Under the pieces are notes generated by a model, which was not told the origin of the DNA, made no database searches, and saw only the letters and a program-made list of their open reading frames with translations. A stretch of 37,276 nucleotides of DNA from Thermoflexus hugenholtzii JAD2 (lineage in GTDB: Bacteria > Pseudomonadota > Gammaproteobacteria > Burkholderiales > Burkholderiaceae). Where the stretch lies: positions 1 to 37,276 of the forward strand of contig CALPOM020000007.1 in assembly GCA_943325205.2 (NCBI GenBank), in the 5' to 3' direction. Shown here piece after piece: positions 1 to 8,678 of the stretch; position 1 is the stretch's first letter; the number at the start of each line of letters is the position of its first letter. The position numbers and the translations under genes are program-made.

Positions 1-1
1 C

Positions 2-694
2 ATCGGCGCAGCACCAGGAGTCGGGGCATCTGTCTCTAACCTACTGTCCTATTCGGATGCTAAACGCAGATCAAAAGATCCAGACTCGTTTGGAAAAGGA
101 ACTATCGAAGGAGTCATTGCAGCAGAATCTGGTAATAGCAGTGGTGAGGGTGGCTCAATGGCAACTACCCTCGCATTAGGAATACCTGGCGGTGGAGCAA
201 CTGCCGTCATCCTAGCGGCATTTGCGATGCATAACATCGTAGTCGGGCCAAGCTTCATCGATAAAAGTAAAGATTTGGTGTATGTCCTAATTATCAATAA
301 TATTGCCCAGTGTTTCATCTTAATTCCCGTTGGCCTCATATTTATTTTCTTTGCTAGCTCAATTGTTAAAGTTCCCCTAAAGTATTTAATTCCAACCGTT
401 CTCATCATTTCAATTTTTGGCTGTTATGCGACCGACGGTAACACTGCAGGTGCAATCACTTTATGCGTCTTCTCAGTAATCGGTTGGTTAATGGCAAGGT
501 ATCACTACCCACCATCTGCAATGGTGGTTGGTCTTTTACTTGGTGGGATGTTTGAAACGGAAGCTATTAAAACAATGCAATTAAGCGCTGGGAATATGTT
601 TTACTTCTTAGAGCGCCCAGGAGGTGTAGCCCTCTTTATTTTAATTTTGGCCTCTACCGGATATTCAATTTGGAAGAAATTTCAAACTAAATAA
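2..694 (+). CDS. TctA-family tripartite tricarboxylate transporter permease, 5' truncated
   Basis: This is the C-terminal part of the large membrane subunit of a TTT carboxylate transporter. The frame is open from base 2, so the gene starts before the window and the Met codon at 158 is internal. The visible protein begins with the family's glycine-rich loop (IGAAPGVGAS), then a conserved stretch with GNSSGEGGS and LGIPGGGATAV, followed by several hydrophobic helices and a short basic C-terminus (WKKFQTK). The small membrane subunit TctB would be expected upstream, outside the window. The MmgE/PrpD gene begins 91 bases downstream on the same strand, which suggests a linked carboxylate substrate. 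The family call is firm; the substrate is unknown. Confidence 0.93.
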   Translation: MGAAPGVGASVSNLLSYSDAKRRSKDPDSFGKGTIEGVIAAESGNSSGEGGSMATTLALGIPGGGATAVILAAFAMHNIVVGPSFIDKSKDLVYVLIINNIAQCFILIPVGLIFIFFASSIVKVPLKYLIPTVLIISIFGCYATDGNTAGAITLCVFSVIGWLMARYHYPPSAMVVGLLLGGMFETEAIKTMQLSAGNMFYFLERPGGVALFILILASTGYSIWKKFQTK

Positions 695-785
695 TTGATA
701 AATCGTTTGCTTAAATCCAATCAATTGATTGCCAACCTCAAGGCTAAATAATACTTTTGATTTTATCAATAAAGGAGTGTAGTAC

Positions 786-2204
786 ATGTCTGTAACACCA
801 ACAACTAAAGAAAGCTTAACCGCTTATGCTGCAAATTTTATTTGTAAAACACAATTAAAAGATATCCCTGAGAATGTTCTTGACCTCGGTAAAAAATCGA
901 TGCTCGATGGCCTTGGTTTGGCGATTGCTGGCTCTGTTGCGAAATCTGGCGAGCTAGTCAGAAAACACCTCCATGCGCAAGGATTGAATTCAGGTACAGC
1001 TACAGTGATAGGGTCCAATTTGCGTTGCGCCCCCCGTTTTGCAGCGTTCGCTAATGGTGTTGGTGTGCATGCCGATGATTATGATGATACGCAACTAGCT
1101 GTAGCTTCTGATCGGGTATATGGTCTTCTTACTCACCCTACTGCTCCAGCATTGCCAGCCGCTCTTGCTGTGGGAGAGCAAAACAATGCCTCTGGTGCCG
1201 ACGTCTTTTTAGCGTATCACCTCGGAGTTGAACTCGAGTGCAAAATAGCTGAGGCTATTAACCCTAGACATTATCAAACTGGTTTTCATGCGACAGCGAC
1301 TTGTGGCACATTCGCTGCTGCTGCGGCTGCAGGAAAAATCCTAAACTTCAACTTAGAAACTATGCGTCGCGCTCTATCAATTGCTGGTAGCCAATCCGCT
1401 GGTCTACGAGAAAATTTCGGTACGATGACGAAACCCTTTCACGCAGGCCGTGCTTCAGAAAGCGGCGTAGTTGCAGCAGAGTTCGCAGCTTTAGGATGGA
1501 CAGCTACAGATGTTATTTTAGAAGCGCCAAGAGGATTTTTTCAAGCAGCTGGCGGAGGTTTTGAAGATGATTTTATTCGAAACAAACTCGGACACCCTTG
1601 GACATTTGCCTCCCCTGGAGTTTCAATCAAGCCCCACCCTTCTGGATCTTTAACACACCCAGGGATGACAGAAATGTTACGCCTCATTAAAGTCCATCAT
1701 ATTGTTGCAAATGATGTGGTGTCGGTCAAGGTTGGAACGAATCATAATATGCCCAATGCCCTAATACATCATCAACCTCAAAATGAACTACAGGCAAAAT
1801 TTTCTATGGAGTTTTGTATGGCAATCCTGCTCTTGGAAGGCAGAGGAGGATTATCAGAATTTACTGATGAAGTGGTTTTGCGTGCAGATGTGCAAGAAAT
1901 GATTAAACGAGTTCATTTTGGAGTCGATGACGAGGCTGAGCAAGCCGGCTTTCATAAAATGACTACGATTATCACAATAACGCTTAAAAATGGTCAAGTG
2001 ATTCGAGGCTCAGCAGATTTTGGTCGAGGTAGCCCAGCAATCCCCATGAGCTACGACGAAGTTGCTGATAAGTTTTTAGAAAATTGCGCTTACGCGCATT
2101 TCTCTCCAGTCTCTTCGAAGAAAATTGTCTCCGTAGTGCAATCTATCGAACAATTAACTTCGATTAGAGAGCTTACCGCTCTCCTCTCAACTGCTAGTGC
2201 TTAA
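786..2204 (+). CDS. MmgE/PrpD family protein
   Basis: This 472-residue protein belongs to the MmgE/PrpD family, which includes 2-methylcitrate dehydratase PrpD and cis-aconitate decarboxylase. Family landmarks are present: an N-terminal helical segment with KKSMLDGLGLAIAGS, HADDYDDTQ near residue 95, the FHATATCGTF and AAAAAAGKIL stretch, KPFHAGRASESGVVAAEFAA, and the KPHPSGSLTH segment near 280. The start is supported by AAGGAG nine bases before the ATG. Its last four bases overlap the convergent hydrolase gene. Its position behind TctA suggests it acts on an imported carboxylate. There is no prpB or prpC beside it, so a methylcitrate-cycle role is not supported; the substrate is unknown. 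Confidence 0.9.
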   Translation: MSVTPTTKESLTAYAANFICKTQLKDIPENVLDLGKKSMLDGLGLAIAGSVAKSGELVRKHLHAQGLNSGTATVIGSNLRCAPRFAAFANGVGVHADDYDDTQLAVASDRVYGLLTHPTAPALPAALAVGEQNNASGADVFLAYHLGVELECKIAEAINPRHYQTGFHATATCGTFAAAAAAGKILNFNLETMRRALSIAGSQSAGLRENFGTMTKPFHAGRASESGVVAAEFAALGWTATDVILEAPRGFFQAAGGGFEDDFIRNKLGHPWTFASPGVSIKPHPSGSLTHPGMTEMLRLIKVHHIVANDVVSVKVGTNHNMPNALIHHQPQNELQAKFSMEFCMAILLLEGRGGLSEFTDEVVLRADVQEMIKRVHFGVDDEAEQAGFHKMTTIITITLKNGQVIRGSADFGRGSPAIPMSYDEVADKFLENCAYAHFSPVSSKKIVSVVQSIEQLTSIRELTALLSTASA

Positions 2205-3148
2205 CTGACAAAAGCCCTGATTGCTTTATAGATTAAATCAGGGCGCTCCTCTTGAGGGTAATGCCCAGTTGGGATGTCAGTACCTTGCAAGTTATCAGCC
2301 CATTTAGACCATGCTTCAATCGGTTTAAAGTGCCTCCCGCAGTGGCTATTACTGCCCCATAAGACCAAAACTGGGCATTGAATTTTTTTTATCCCTAAAT
2401 CAGCCGTATCCATCTCTAAATCAATCGATACCGTAGCGCGATAGTCCTCACATATTGCATGAATTTGCTCAGGCGTTGTACAACGAATATATTCAGCCAT
2501 TGCTTCGGGTGCAAAAATCTTTAACCCAACACCTTTTTTATTTAATTTATAGTTAATATAAAAATCTAAATCTCCACAAATTAATCGCTCAGGAAAAGGC
2601 TCCTTTTGAGCCATGAAGAACCAGTGATACGATTCAAGCCCCCAGCCCATCGTGACACGTGTTAAAACTTCATGCGTAGGCACAATATCTAAAGAAATGA
2701 AATGCGTTACTTTGTCAGGATGGTCTAAGCTCATTCTAAAACCAACACGAGCCCCGCGGTCGTGACCTACAACCGGAAACTTGGAGTACCCAAGTTCTTG
2801 CATAACCCGCACCGCATCGTTGGCCATAGTCCGAAACGAATAATCAGAATGATCACCGCCACCAAGCGGTTTTTCACTATCGCCATACCCTCTCAAATCG
2901 ATTGCTACCACTGTATAGTGCTTTGCTAGAGTGGGGGCAATTTTATGCCACGTCACATGGGTCAGAGGATTGCCATGAATTAATAATAAAGGGGGGCCAC
3001 TGCCGCCAATAACTCCGTGTATCTTTGCGCCTATTCCTGGTAAATCGAATGCCTTAAAACCTTCCATCAAGTTCGAGTTATAAGGAATTAAATCATCAAA
3101 AACTAAGGATTCAACATCACTGGGTGTTGCTATTTTCGTTACTTGCAT
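2201..3148 (-). CDS. Alpha/beta hydrolase, fluoroacetate/haloacetate dehalogenase-like
   Basis: This 315-residue alpha/beta hydrolase aligns along its length with fluoroacetate dehalogenase as I remember the Rhodopseudomonas protein. Matching residues are the nucleophile Asp130 in GHDRGAR, Arg131 and Arg134 that bind the carboxylate, Asp154, the His175-Trp176 halide pair in YHWFF, Tyr236 in CEDYRA, and His296 in TGHYPQEE. The oxyanion segment is HGNPLTHVTW. One halide-pocket residue differs: the tryptophan equivalent to Trp185 is Lys205. An arm GGAG lies ten bases before the start. The fold is secure, but a true dehalogenase activity is only one option; hydrolysis of another short acid or ester is possible. 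Confidence 0.85.
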   Translation of the reverse strand: MQVTKIATPSDVESLVFDDLIPYNSNLMEGFKAFDLPGIGAKIHGVIGGSGPPLLLIHGNPLTHVTWHKIAPTLAKHYTVVAIDLRGYGDSEKPLGGGDHSDYSFRTMANDAVRVMQELGYSKFPVVGHDRGARVGFRMSLDHPDKVTHFISLDIVPTHEVLTRVTMGWGLESYHWFFMAQKEPFPERLICGDLDFYINYKLNKKGVGLKIFAPEAMAEYIRCTTPEQIHAICEDYRATVSIDLEMDTADLGIKKIQCPVLVLWGSNSHCGRHFKPIEAWSKWADNLQGTDIPTGHYPQEERPDLIYKAIRAFVS

Positions 3149-3175
3149 ACTTTTGAATCTCCTATTTTTTTCGTG

Positions 3176-4192
3176 TTACTTATCTGATGATTTTTGTCGC
3201 TCTAAGGCGAGGTTTACAATGACATCAAAGGCGCGTTGCATTGCCCCAACGTCAGCAACTCCCTTACCCACAATATCGTATGCTGTGCCATGAGACGGAG
3301 TTGTGTACAGTGTTTTTAACCCGCCAGTAAGTGTTACACCTTCAGTAAAACCAAGTAACTTGGTAGCAATTTGACCTTGATCATGATACATAATCACTAC
3401 CGCATCAAAATCACCTGCCCGCGCTTTTAAGAACACTGTATCGGAAGGTAGTGGCCCCTCACTACTCAACCCTTCTTCTCTAAGACGCTTGAGCGTGGGC
3501 GCAATGATTTCAATTTCTTCCATCCCAAATAGACCACCCTCGCCATTATGTGGATTTAATGCGGCAACCCCAATCCTTGGGTTAGGCTTACCTAAACCTC
3601 GCATCGTTTCGTGCGCCAATCGCAAAGCTCCTTCAATTCTTTCTGGTACGACCATGTCAACGACCTGCCTCAAACTAATGTGTGACGTAACTCGGAATGT
3701 ACAAAAAAGTTTAATGAGATTTACTTCGCCATAATAGCCTTGGTGATGATTCCAAGTTGCAAACATCTCATGCTCATCACGATATTTCCATCCACCCTTA
3801 TTGAGGGCCCCCTTATTTAAAGGTGCAAAGCAAATTGCATCCAATTTGCCAGCATGCGCCCAATCCGTCATTACTTTTAAGGTTTCACCACACAGTCGAC
3901 CCGACTCAATTGAGGTAGCGCCTCGTACAATAGTTGCTGGATCCACATTTTGTAAATCAATCAACGGAAATCCAGTCTTCGTCCAATCAATTGCGTCAAC
4001 ATCTTTGGCTAGATGAAAATCAACTGTTATCCCAGAATCTTCCATTCCAACTTTCAGAACTCGCAAATCCCCCACAATAACGACACGTGTACTTTGGTGG
4101 TTCTTTATTTTTTCTAGTAACCGAACTGCTACTTCAGGCCCTATGCCAGTAACATCACCCAACATCAAACCAATCACCGGTTTTTTAATCAT
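3176..4192 (-). CDS. PdxA2-like 4-phosphate dehydrogenase (PdxA family)
   Basis: A 338-residue member of the PdxA family of NAD-dependent, metal-dependent dehydrogenases that oxidise and decarboxylate 4-phosphorylated hydroxy acids. It opens with the GDVTGIGPEV motif. The metal ligands are visible: His170 (TSHISLR), His215 (NPHNGEGG) and His270 (MYHDQG). The C-terminus has TPSHGTAYDIVGKGVADVG. An ATG at 4216 would add eight residues, but GGAG sits just before the ATG at 4192, so I use that. The sequence resembles the PdxA2 branch (D-threonate or D-erythronate 4-phosphate dehydrogenases) more than vitamin B6 PdxA. The DUF1537-type kinase that normally pairs with PdxA2 is not in the window. Confidence 0.85.
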   Translation of the reverse strand: MIKKPVIGLMLGDVTGIGPEVAVRLLEKIKNHQSTRVVIVGDLRVLKVGMEDSGITVDFHLAKDVDAIDWTKTGFPLIDLQNVDPATIVRGATSIESGRLCGETLKVMTDWAHAGKLDAICFAPLNKGALNKGGWKYRDEHEMFATWNHHQGYYGEVNLIKLFCTFRVTSHISLRQVVDMVVPERIEGALRLAHETMRGLGKPNPRIGVAALNPHNGEGGLFGMEEIEIIAPTLKRLREEGLSSEGPLPSDTVFLKARAGDFDAVVIMYHDQGQIATKLLGFTEGVTLTGGLKTLYTTPSHGTAYDIVGKGVADVGAMQRAFDVIVNLALERQKSSDK

Positions 4193-4330
4193 CTTATCTC
4201 CATTATGTAAAATCAAATAATCTGATACGTTTTTAAAAACAATCTAACTTTCTACATGGTAAATTCTCAGTTGTTCCATTATCATTAGCCTACTATTTTA
4301 AACTGAACAGTCATTTATTAAAGTCAAATT

Positions 4331-5845
4331 ATGCGCCCAATTAAACAAGAAGATTTTATTCAAAGCATCGCCGATGCTTTCCAATTCATTAGTTCTTATC
4401 ATTCAGCAGATTTTATTCAGGCTTTAGCAAGTGCTTATGATCGAGAAAAAAATCCAGCTGCAAAAGACGCGATTGCCCAAATCCTAATGAATAGCCGAAT
4501 GAGTGCAGAAGGCAGGCGTCCTATTTGCCAAGACACCGGTATTGCTACCGTGTTTCTCAAAATAGGCATGCATGTCCGCTGGGAAAATGTCACCATGAAT
4601 ATTACTGACATGGTTAATCAAGGGGTACGAGAGGCTTATACAAATCAAGAAAATCCACTCCGAGCTTCTGTTTTACATGATCCCGCTGGCCTCAGAAGGA
4701 ATTCCAAAGATAATACCCCTGCAGTTATTCATTATGAAATGGTAGATGGTGCTGGAATTGAAGTTATTTGCGGCGCGAAAGGTGGTGGTTCTGAAGCCAA
4801 AAGTAAATTTGTAATGCTCAACCCAAGTGATTCGATTGTTGATTGGGTTGTAAATACTGTACCCTCGATGGGTGCAGGATGGTGCCCTCCAGGTGTTCTT
4901 GGTATTGGTATTGGCGGTACTCCTGAAAAATCCTTGCTACTGGCAAAAGAGTCCTTAATGCACGCCATAGACATTGCTGACCTCATTGCCCGCGGGCCCA
5001 ATAACCGCCTAGAGGAACTGCGCTTAGAAATTTACGAAAAAGTTAATAAACTAGGTATTGGCGCCCAAGGACTAGGTGGTCTTACAACGGTGCTTGACGT
5101 AAAAATAATGGACTATCCAACCCATGCAGTGAACCTTGCGGTGGGCATGATTCCAAATTGTGCAGCAACGCGGCATACGCATTTTCATCTAGACGGATCT
5201 GGTCCTGCTATTTTTAAACGACCTTCCCTATCTGATTGGCCAGATATTTCATGGGCTCCCGATGTTGAAAAATCAAAGCGTGTGCTCCTTGACACCCTCA
5301 CTCCAGAAGAAGTTGCATCCTGGAAACCAGGACAAACTCTTTTACTGAATGGCAAAATATTTACTGGTCGAGACGCGGCCCATAAACGTATTATGGATAT
5401 GCTCGCGCGCGGCGAAGAATTGCCAGTAAACCTGAAGGATCGATTTATTTACTATGTTGGCCCAGTAGATCCAGTCCGCGATGAAGTTGTTGGTCCAGCT
5501 GGCCCCACAACCTCAACGCGGATGGATAAGTTCTCTGAAATGATGCTTGGTGAAATAGGGCTGGCAGGTATGATTGGTAAAGCAGAACGTGGGCCAGTGG
5601 CCATCGAGGCCATCAAAAAACACCGTAAAGCATATCTTATTGCAGTTGGGGGTGCAGCCTATCTAGTTAGTAAAGCTATCCGTAAAGCCCGCGTCGTTGC
5701 TTTTGAGGATTTAGGGATGGAAGCAATTTATGAGTTTGTCGTGGAGGATATGCCTGTCACTGTGGCCGTTGACTCAACAGGTGAATCAGTGCATACAAGT
5801 GGCCCCAAAAAATGGAAATTATTCCTTGAAACAGCCCCTGCATAA
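4331..5845 (+). CDS. Class I fumarate hydratase, iron-sulfur type (fused alpha and beta)
   Basis: This 504-residue protein is a single-chain class I hydro-lyase that interconverts fumarate and malate, or close analogues such as mesaconate and citramalate. The [4Fe-4S] ligands are Cys66 (PICQDTG), Cys185 (GAGWCPPG) and Cys277 (IPNCAATRH). The substrate-binding segment CGAKGGGSEAKSK lies near residue 150. The C-terminal TtdB-like domain carries GPAGPTTSTRMDKF and VGGAAYLVSKAIRKA. The length is normal for the fused form. No clear Shine-Dalgarno precedes the ATG. It is divergent from the PdxA2-like gene and convergent with the lyase operon. Housekeeping fumarase or a substrate-specific hydratase of this locus are both possible. 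Confidence 0.92.
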   Translation: MRPIKQEDFIQSIADAFQFISSYHSADFIQALASAYDREKNPAAKDAIAQILMNSRMSAEGRRPICQDTGIATVFLKIGMHVRWENVTMNITDMVNQGVREAYTNQENPLRASVLHDPAGLRRNSKDNTPAVIHYEMVDGAGIEVICGAKGGGSEAKSKFVMLNPSDSIVDWVVNTVPSMGAGWCPPGVLGIGIGGTPEKSLLLAKESLMHAIDIADLIARGPNNRLEELRLEIYEKVNKLGIGAQGLGGLTTVLDVKIMDYPTHAVNLAVGMIPNCAATRHTHFHLDGSGPAIFKRPSLSDWPDISWAPDVEKSKRVLLDTLTPEEVASWKPGQTLLLNGKIFTGRDAAHKRIMDMLARGEELPVNLKDRFIYYVGPVDPVRDEVVGPAGPTTSTRMDKFSEMMLGEIGLAGMIGKAERGPVAIEAIKKHRKAYLIAVGGAAYLVSKAIRKARVVAFEDLGMEAIYEFVVEDMPVTVAVDSTGESVHTSGPKKWKLFLETAPA

Positions 5846-5913
5846 ACCATCTAGTTAACTAATCTTGCGGGGCTAGTTATTATTTTATCTGTTCGTGGCT
5901 ATTTTTTGATGCT

Positions 5914-6801
5914 TTAATCAAATTGCTTCTCCCAAGATTCGATATCCTCAAGTCCTAATACTTGGTTATATTGCTTTGGAGTAAACATCTGATCAGCATG
6001 CGAACTCAGCTTTTGATGATCTTTCATATGTTGTAATGCATTTTGCATAGCAAAGCCAAAAACACCTCGAGCTAAATTAGGATGAATTGCAATATCAATC
6101 CCTAAAACCTTTAATTCTGATGCTTGAAGTTCCGAAATCGGTCCACCCACATCAATATTAAATAAGCAACAGGCATCCAACTCTTCTCGAATTTTTTTTA
6201 ATTGCGACAAAATATCTGCATGCGCTTTTAACTCGATAAAAACAGCATCTGCCCCCGCCTGAGTAAAAGATTTCGCTCGTCTGATTGCCTCATCTAAACC
6301 TAAACTCGCAGCACTATCAGTGCGCGCAATAATTACAAAATCTTGATCCACACGAGAAGCAATCGCCGCTTCAATGTGAGCTAATGCTTGGCGAGAATCT
6401 AGCACCTGCCGCGCGCCTGAGAATTGAGCGCAACGTTTTGGAAAAACTTGATCTTCGAGATGGATTGCCGCCACCCCGGCGGCTTCAAACTCCATAACGG
6501 TGCGTTGAATATTTAAAATACCACCATACCCAGTATCTGCGTCACAGATCACCGGAATATCAACACAAGAGACAATACGCCGAGCATGATCGGATATCAG
6601 GGTTAAATCCACTTGACCAACATCAGGTATACCCAGTAATGCAGCTGATACGCCATTACCTGTCAGGTACGCCGCAGAGAAGCCAGCTTGCTGGACTAAA
6701 CGCAAGCCATAGCCATCATAAATACCAGGAGCAATTAAAGTATCCTTTGCAACCATTAATTGCCGTAATTTTTTTCTTTTTTGGTTAGGACTTAGCCTCA
6801 T
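5914..6801 (-). CDS. Isocitrate lyase/PEP mutase family lyase (2,3-dimethylmalate lyase-like)
   Basis: A 295-residue TIM-barrel enzyme of the ICL/PEP mutase superfamily, whose lyases split a substituted malate or isocitrate into pyruvate or glyoxylate plus an acid. The metal-binding DADTGYG holds Asp87 and Asp89, Glu116 is in HLEDQ, and the lyase-type KRC motif places the catalytic cysteine at 124. That cysteine argues for C-C bond cleavage and against a phosphonate mutase. I use the ATG at 6801, whose first bases overlap the TGA of the upstream small-subunit gene (ATGA); an ATG at 6816 is also possible. Translational coupling with an aconitase-type hydratase points to cleavage of its product. 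Methylisocitrate lyase is the main alternative. Confidence 0.85.
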   Translation of the reverse strand: MRLSPNQKRKKLRQLMVAKDTLIAPGIYDGYGLRLVQQAGFSAAYLTGNGVSAALLGIPDVGQVDLTLISDHARRIVSCVDIPVICDADTGYGGILNIQRTVMEFEAAGVAAIHLEDQVFPKRCAQFSGARQVLDSRQALAHIEAAIASRVDQDFVIIARTDSAASLGLDEAIRRAKSFTQAGADAVFIELKAHADILSQLKKIREELDACCLFNIDVGGPISELQASELKVLGIDIAIHPNLARGVFGFAMQNALQHMKDHQKLSSHADQMFTPKQYNQVLGLEDIESWEKQFD

Positions 6802-7319
6802 GCAGGAAAACTCCAATCAGGATGCTTTTGCAAAAAAGGAATCAATCCACCTAGTTCTACGATTTTCATAATTTCCCGTGGCAAGGGCTTAGCCTGTAAA
6901 CGTAATCCACTAGAGGACACAACAGTGCCAGCATAAAAATCGATGGCTAAATCCTCACCCTCCAAAATCTGAGATGTATCACACTCCAAAACAGCAATGC
7001 CATTATTAATCGCATTCCGAAAAAACTGCCTCCCAAATGATTTTGCGAGAATGACCCGAATATTCATGAGTAACAAAATATGTGTGGCTTGCTCTCTGGA
7101 GGAATTAATCCCAAAATTTTCACCAGCCACTAAAATGCCGCCGCCAAGCTCATGAACCCTATTTGCAAAACCAGGACTCGCTTGCTCAAAGGCAATCTTT
7201 GATACATAAAGAGCATCTTTGCCAGGAAGATATTTACTCGAACAGTTTAGGTCTGTATTGATGTGGTCGCCAAGTACAAACGCTTTTCCAGATAACTGAA
7301 TTAAATTGGTAGAACTCAC
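6798..7319 (-). CDS. LeuD-like small subunit of an aconitase-family hydratase
   Basis: This 173-residue swivel-domain protein matches the small subunits of 3-isopropylmalate dehydratase, homoaconitase and dimethylmaleate hydratase. It shows GDHINTD near the N-terminus and ENFGINSSREQATHIL, whose SSRE loop supplies the substrate-binding arginine, then KSFGRQFFRNAINNGI. The start is a GTG at 7319: its GTGA overlaps the stop of the large-subunit gene and GGAGG lies eight bases upstream. A GTG at 7334 gives five more residues but has no comparable ribosome site. The pairing with a lyase, with no leuB or leuA nearby, makes leucine synthesis unlikely as its role. Confidence 0.88.
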   Translation of the reverse strand: MSSTNLIQLSGKAFVLGDHINTDLNCSSKYLPGKDALYVSKIAFEQASPGFANRVHELGGGILVAGENFGINSSREQATHILLLMNIRVILAKSFGRQFFRNAINNGIAVLECDTSQILEGEDLAIDFYAGTVVSSSGLRLQAKPLPREIMKIVELGGLIPFLQKHPDWSFPA

Positions 7320-8599
7320 TTGATAGACCTCCACTCACCACCTGTTACGGTCCGAGGATCAGTGATATAGCCGGTTAATGCTGAGGCAGCAACAGTTGCT
7401 GCTGAACCCAGCCAGATCTCCGCACGGTCATTCGTTAACCGACCTTTAAAATTTCGGTTCGCAGTAGAAATCACTGTATCGCCATTACCCGGCACTAAAT
7501 GGTTGGTTATACCAACACAAGTACCGCAACCAGCAGCTTCAAAAGAAGCACCTGCCATCGTCAAAATCTCAATCAACCCCTCACGCAGCGCATCTAAATA
7601 TATTTTTCTAGATGCTGGCGTAACAATCATCCGAACTCCTGGGGCTAATTGTCGTCCTTGAAGGATCGCTGCCGCCTGACGAATATCATCTAATCGACCA
7701 TTGGTACAAGTTCCAATCAGCGCAAATTGAATTTTTTGATGGGTGACCTCATGCGCTGAAACAATATCATCTACTTGATGCTTTCTAGCCACCTGGGGAG
7801 CCAATTGCGCCGTGTCAACAACGATTGACTGGGCATACACCGCATCCTGATCCGCTTTAACTGGCTGAGGCGGCTTCGCCCCATGGGCTTGCAACCACTG
7901 CAATGTTTTCTCATCAGCCTCTAATATGGCCGCCTTAGCACCCAATTCAGCCGCATGATTACACAAAGTCATACGGTCATCAATATCCATTGCCGCTACA
8001 CCACTACCAACATATTCAATCGCTTTATAGTTAAGCCCCTCCGCACCAAATTTTCCCAGCATGAATAAAGTCAAATCTTTAGCCCATACCCCAGCTTGAA
8101 GTGGGCCTTTTAATTCAACTCGAATAGTTTCTGGCACCCGTAACCAAATTTTTCCACTGGCCATGACTGCAGACACATCGGTTCCTTCAATGCCCGTTCC
8201 AAAAGCATTAAAAGCGCCATAAGTCACTGAGTGGGTATCAGTGCCAACTGTTAAATCGCCACAAGTTAAGTGACCACCTTCAGGCAGAACCTGGTGACAA
8301 ATTCCCTCACCAATATCATATAATTTTGTGCCGGTTTCTTTCGCAAAAGCACGCATTGTAGTGTGAATTTGGGCAGCTTCTTCATTGGGTGGCGGCGAAT
8401 AATGATCCATGACCATCGCAGTCTGACCTGCAAAACTCAGGTTCTTACTACCCAACTTGCCAATCATCTGAATGGCGTTAACAGACCGCGTATCCGTCAT
8501 CATGGCGTAATCTACCGAACAGACAACGACATCTCCTGCTTCTACCTGCTCTTGGCTGGAATGCTTGGCTAGAATCTTTTCACTAATTGTTGAACCCAT
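7316..8599 (-). CDS. LeuC-like large subunit of an aconitase-family hydratase
   Basis: A 427-residue aconitase-superfamily catalytic subunit. The [4Fe-4S] cluster ligands are Cys298 (GTCTNGR), Cys358 and Cys361 (AGCGTCVG). Other family blocks are MDHYSPPPNEEAA, GICHQVLPEGGH, VGTDTHSVTYGAFNAFGTGIEGTD and a C-terminal TANRNFKGR. The length and layout match two-subunit LeuC, homoaconitase and DmdA enzymes. It is first in a three-gene operon (large subunit, small subunit, lyase) in which both junctions overlap. No good Shine-Dalgarno is visible before the ATG. The most attractive reading is a hydratase of an alkyl-maleate such as dimethylmaleate or citraconate, but the sequence alone does not fix the substrate. 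Confidence 0.88.
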   Translation of the reverse strand: MGSTISEKILAKHSSQEQVEAGDVVVCSVDYAMMTDTRSVNAIQMIGKLGSKNLSFAGQTAMVMDHYSPPPNEEAAQIHTTMRAFAKETGTKLYDIGEGICHQVLPEGGHLTCGDLTVGTDTHSVTYGAFNAFGTGIEGTDVSAVMASGKIWLRVPETIRVELKGPLQAGVWAKDLTLFMLGKFGAEGLNYKAIEYVGSGVAAMDIDDRMTLCNHAAELGAKAAILEADEKTLQWLQAHGAKPPQPVKADQDAVYAQSIVVDTAQLAPQVARKHQVDDIVSAHEVTHQKIQFALIGTCTNGRLDDIRQAAAILQGRQLAPGVRMIVTPASRKIYLDALREGLIEILTMAGASFEAAGCGTCVGITNHLVPGNGDTVISTANRNFKGRLTNDRAEIWLGSAATVAASALTGYITDPRTVTGGEWRSIK

Positions 8600-8678
8600 A
8601 TTTTTGATGTATTTTCTAAAGTAAGTGTTGCTAATAAATTATTTTATATTAAGCTATTTTATGCGTACTTCAGTTTAG

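Noticed and set aside
158-694. A complete small membrane protein starting at 158
   Set aside because: The frame is open to the window edge and the upstream residues match TctA, so this is an internal Met of a truncated gene.
5846-5885. Terminator after the fumarase gene
   Set aside because: A TAACTA/TAGTTA pairing exists, but the stem is short and AT-only with a long loop.
6798-8599. Leucine biosynthesis leuC and leuD
   Set aside because: No leuA or leuB is present and the pair is translationally coupled to a lyase, so gene symbols were not assigned.
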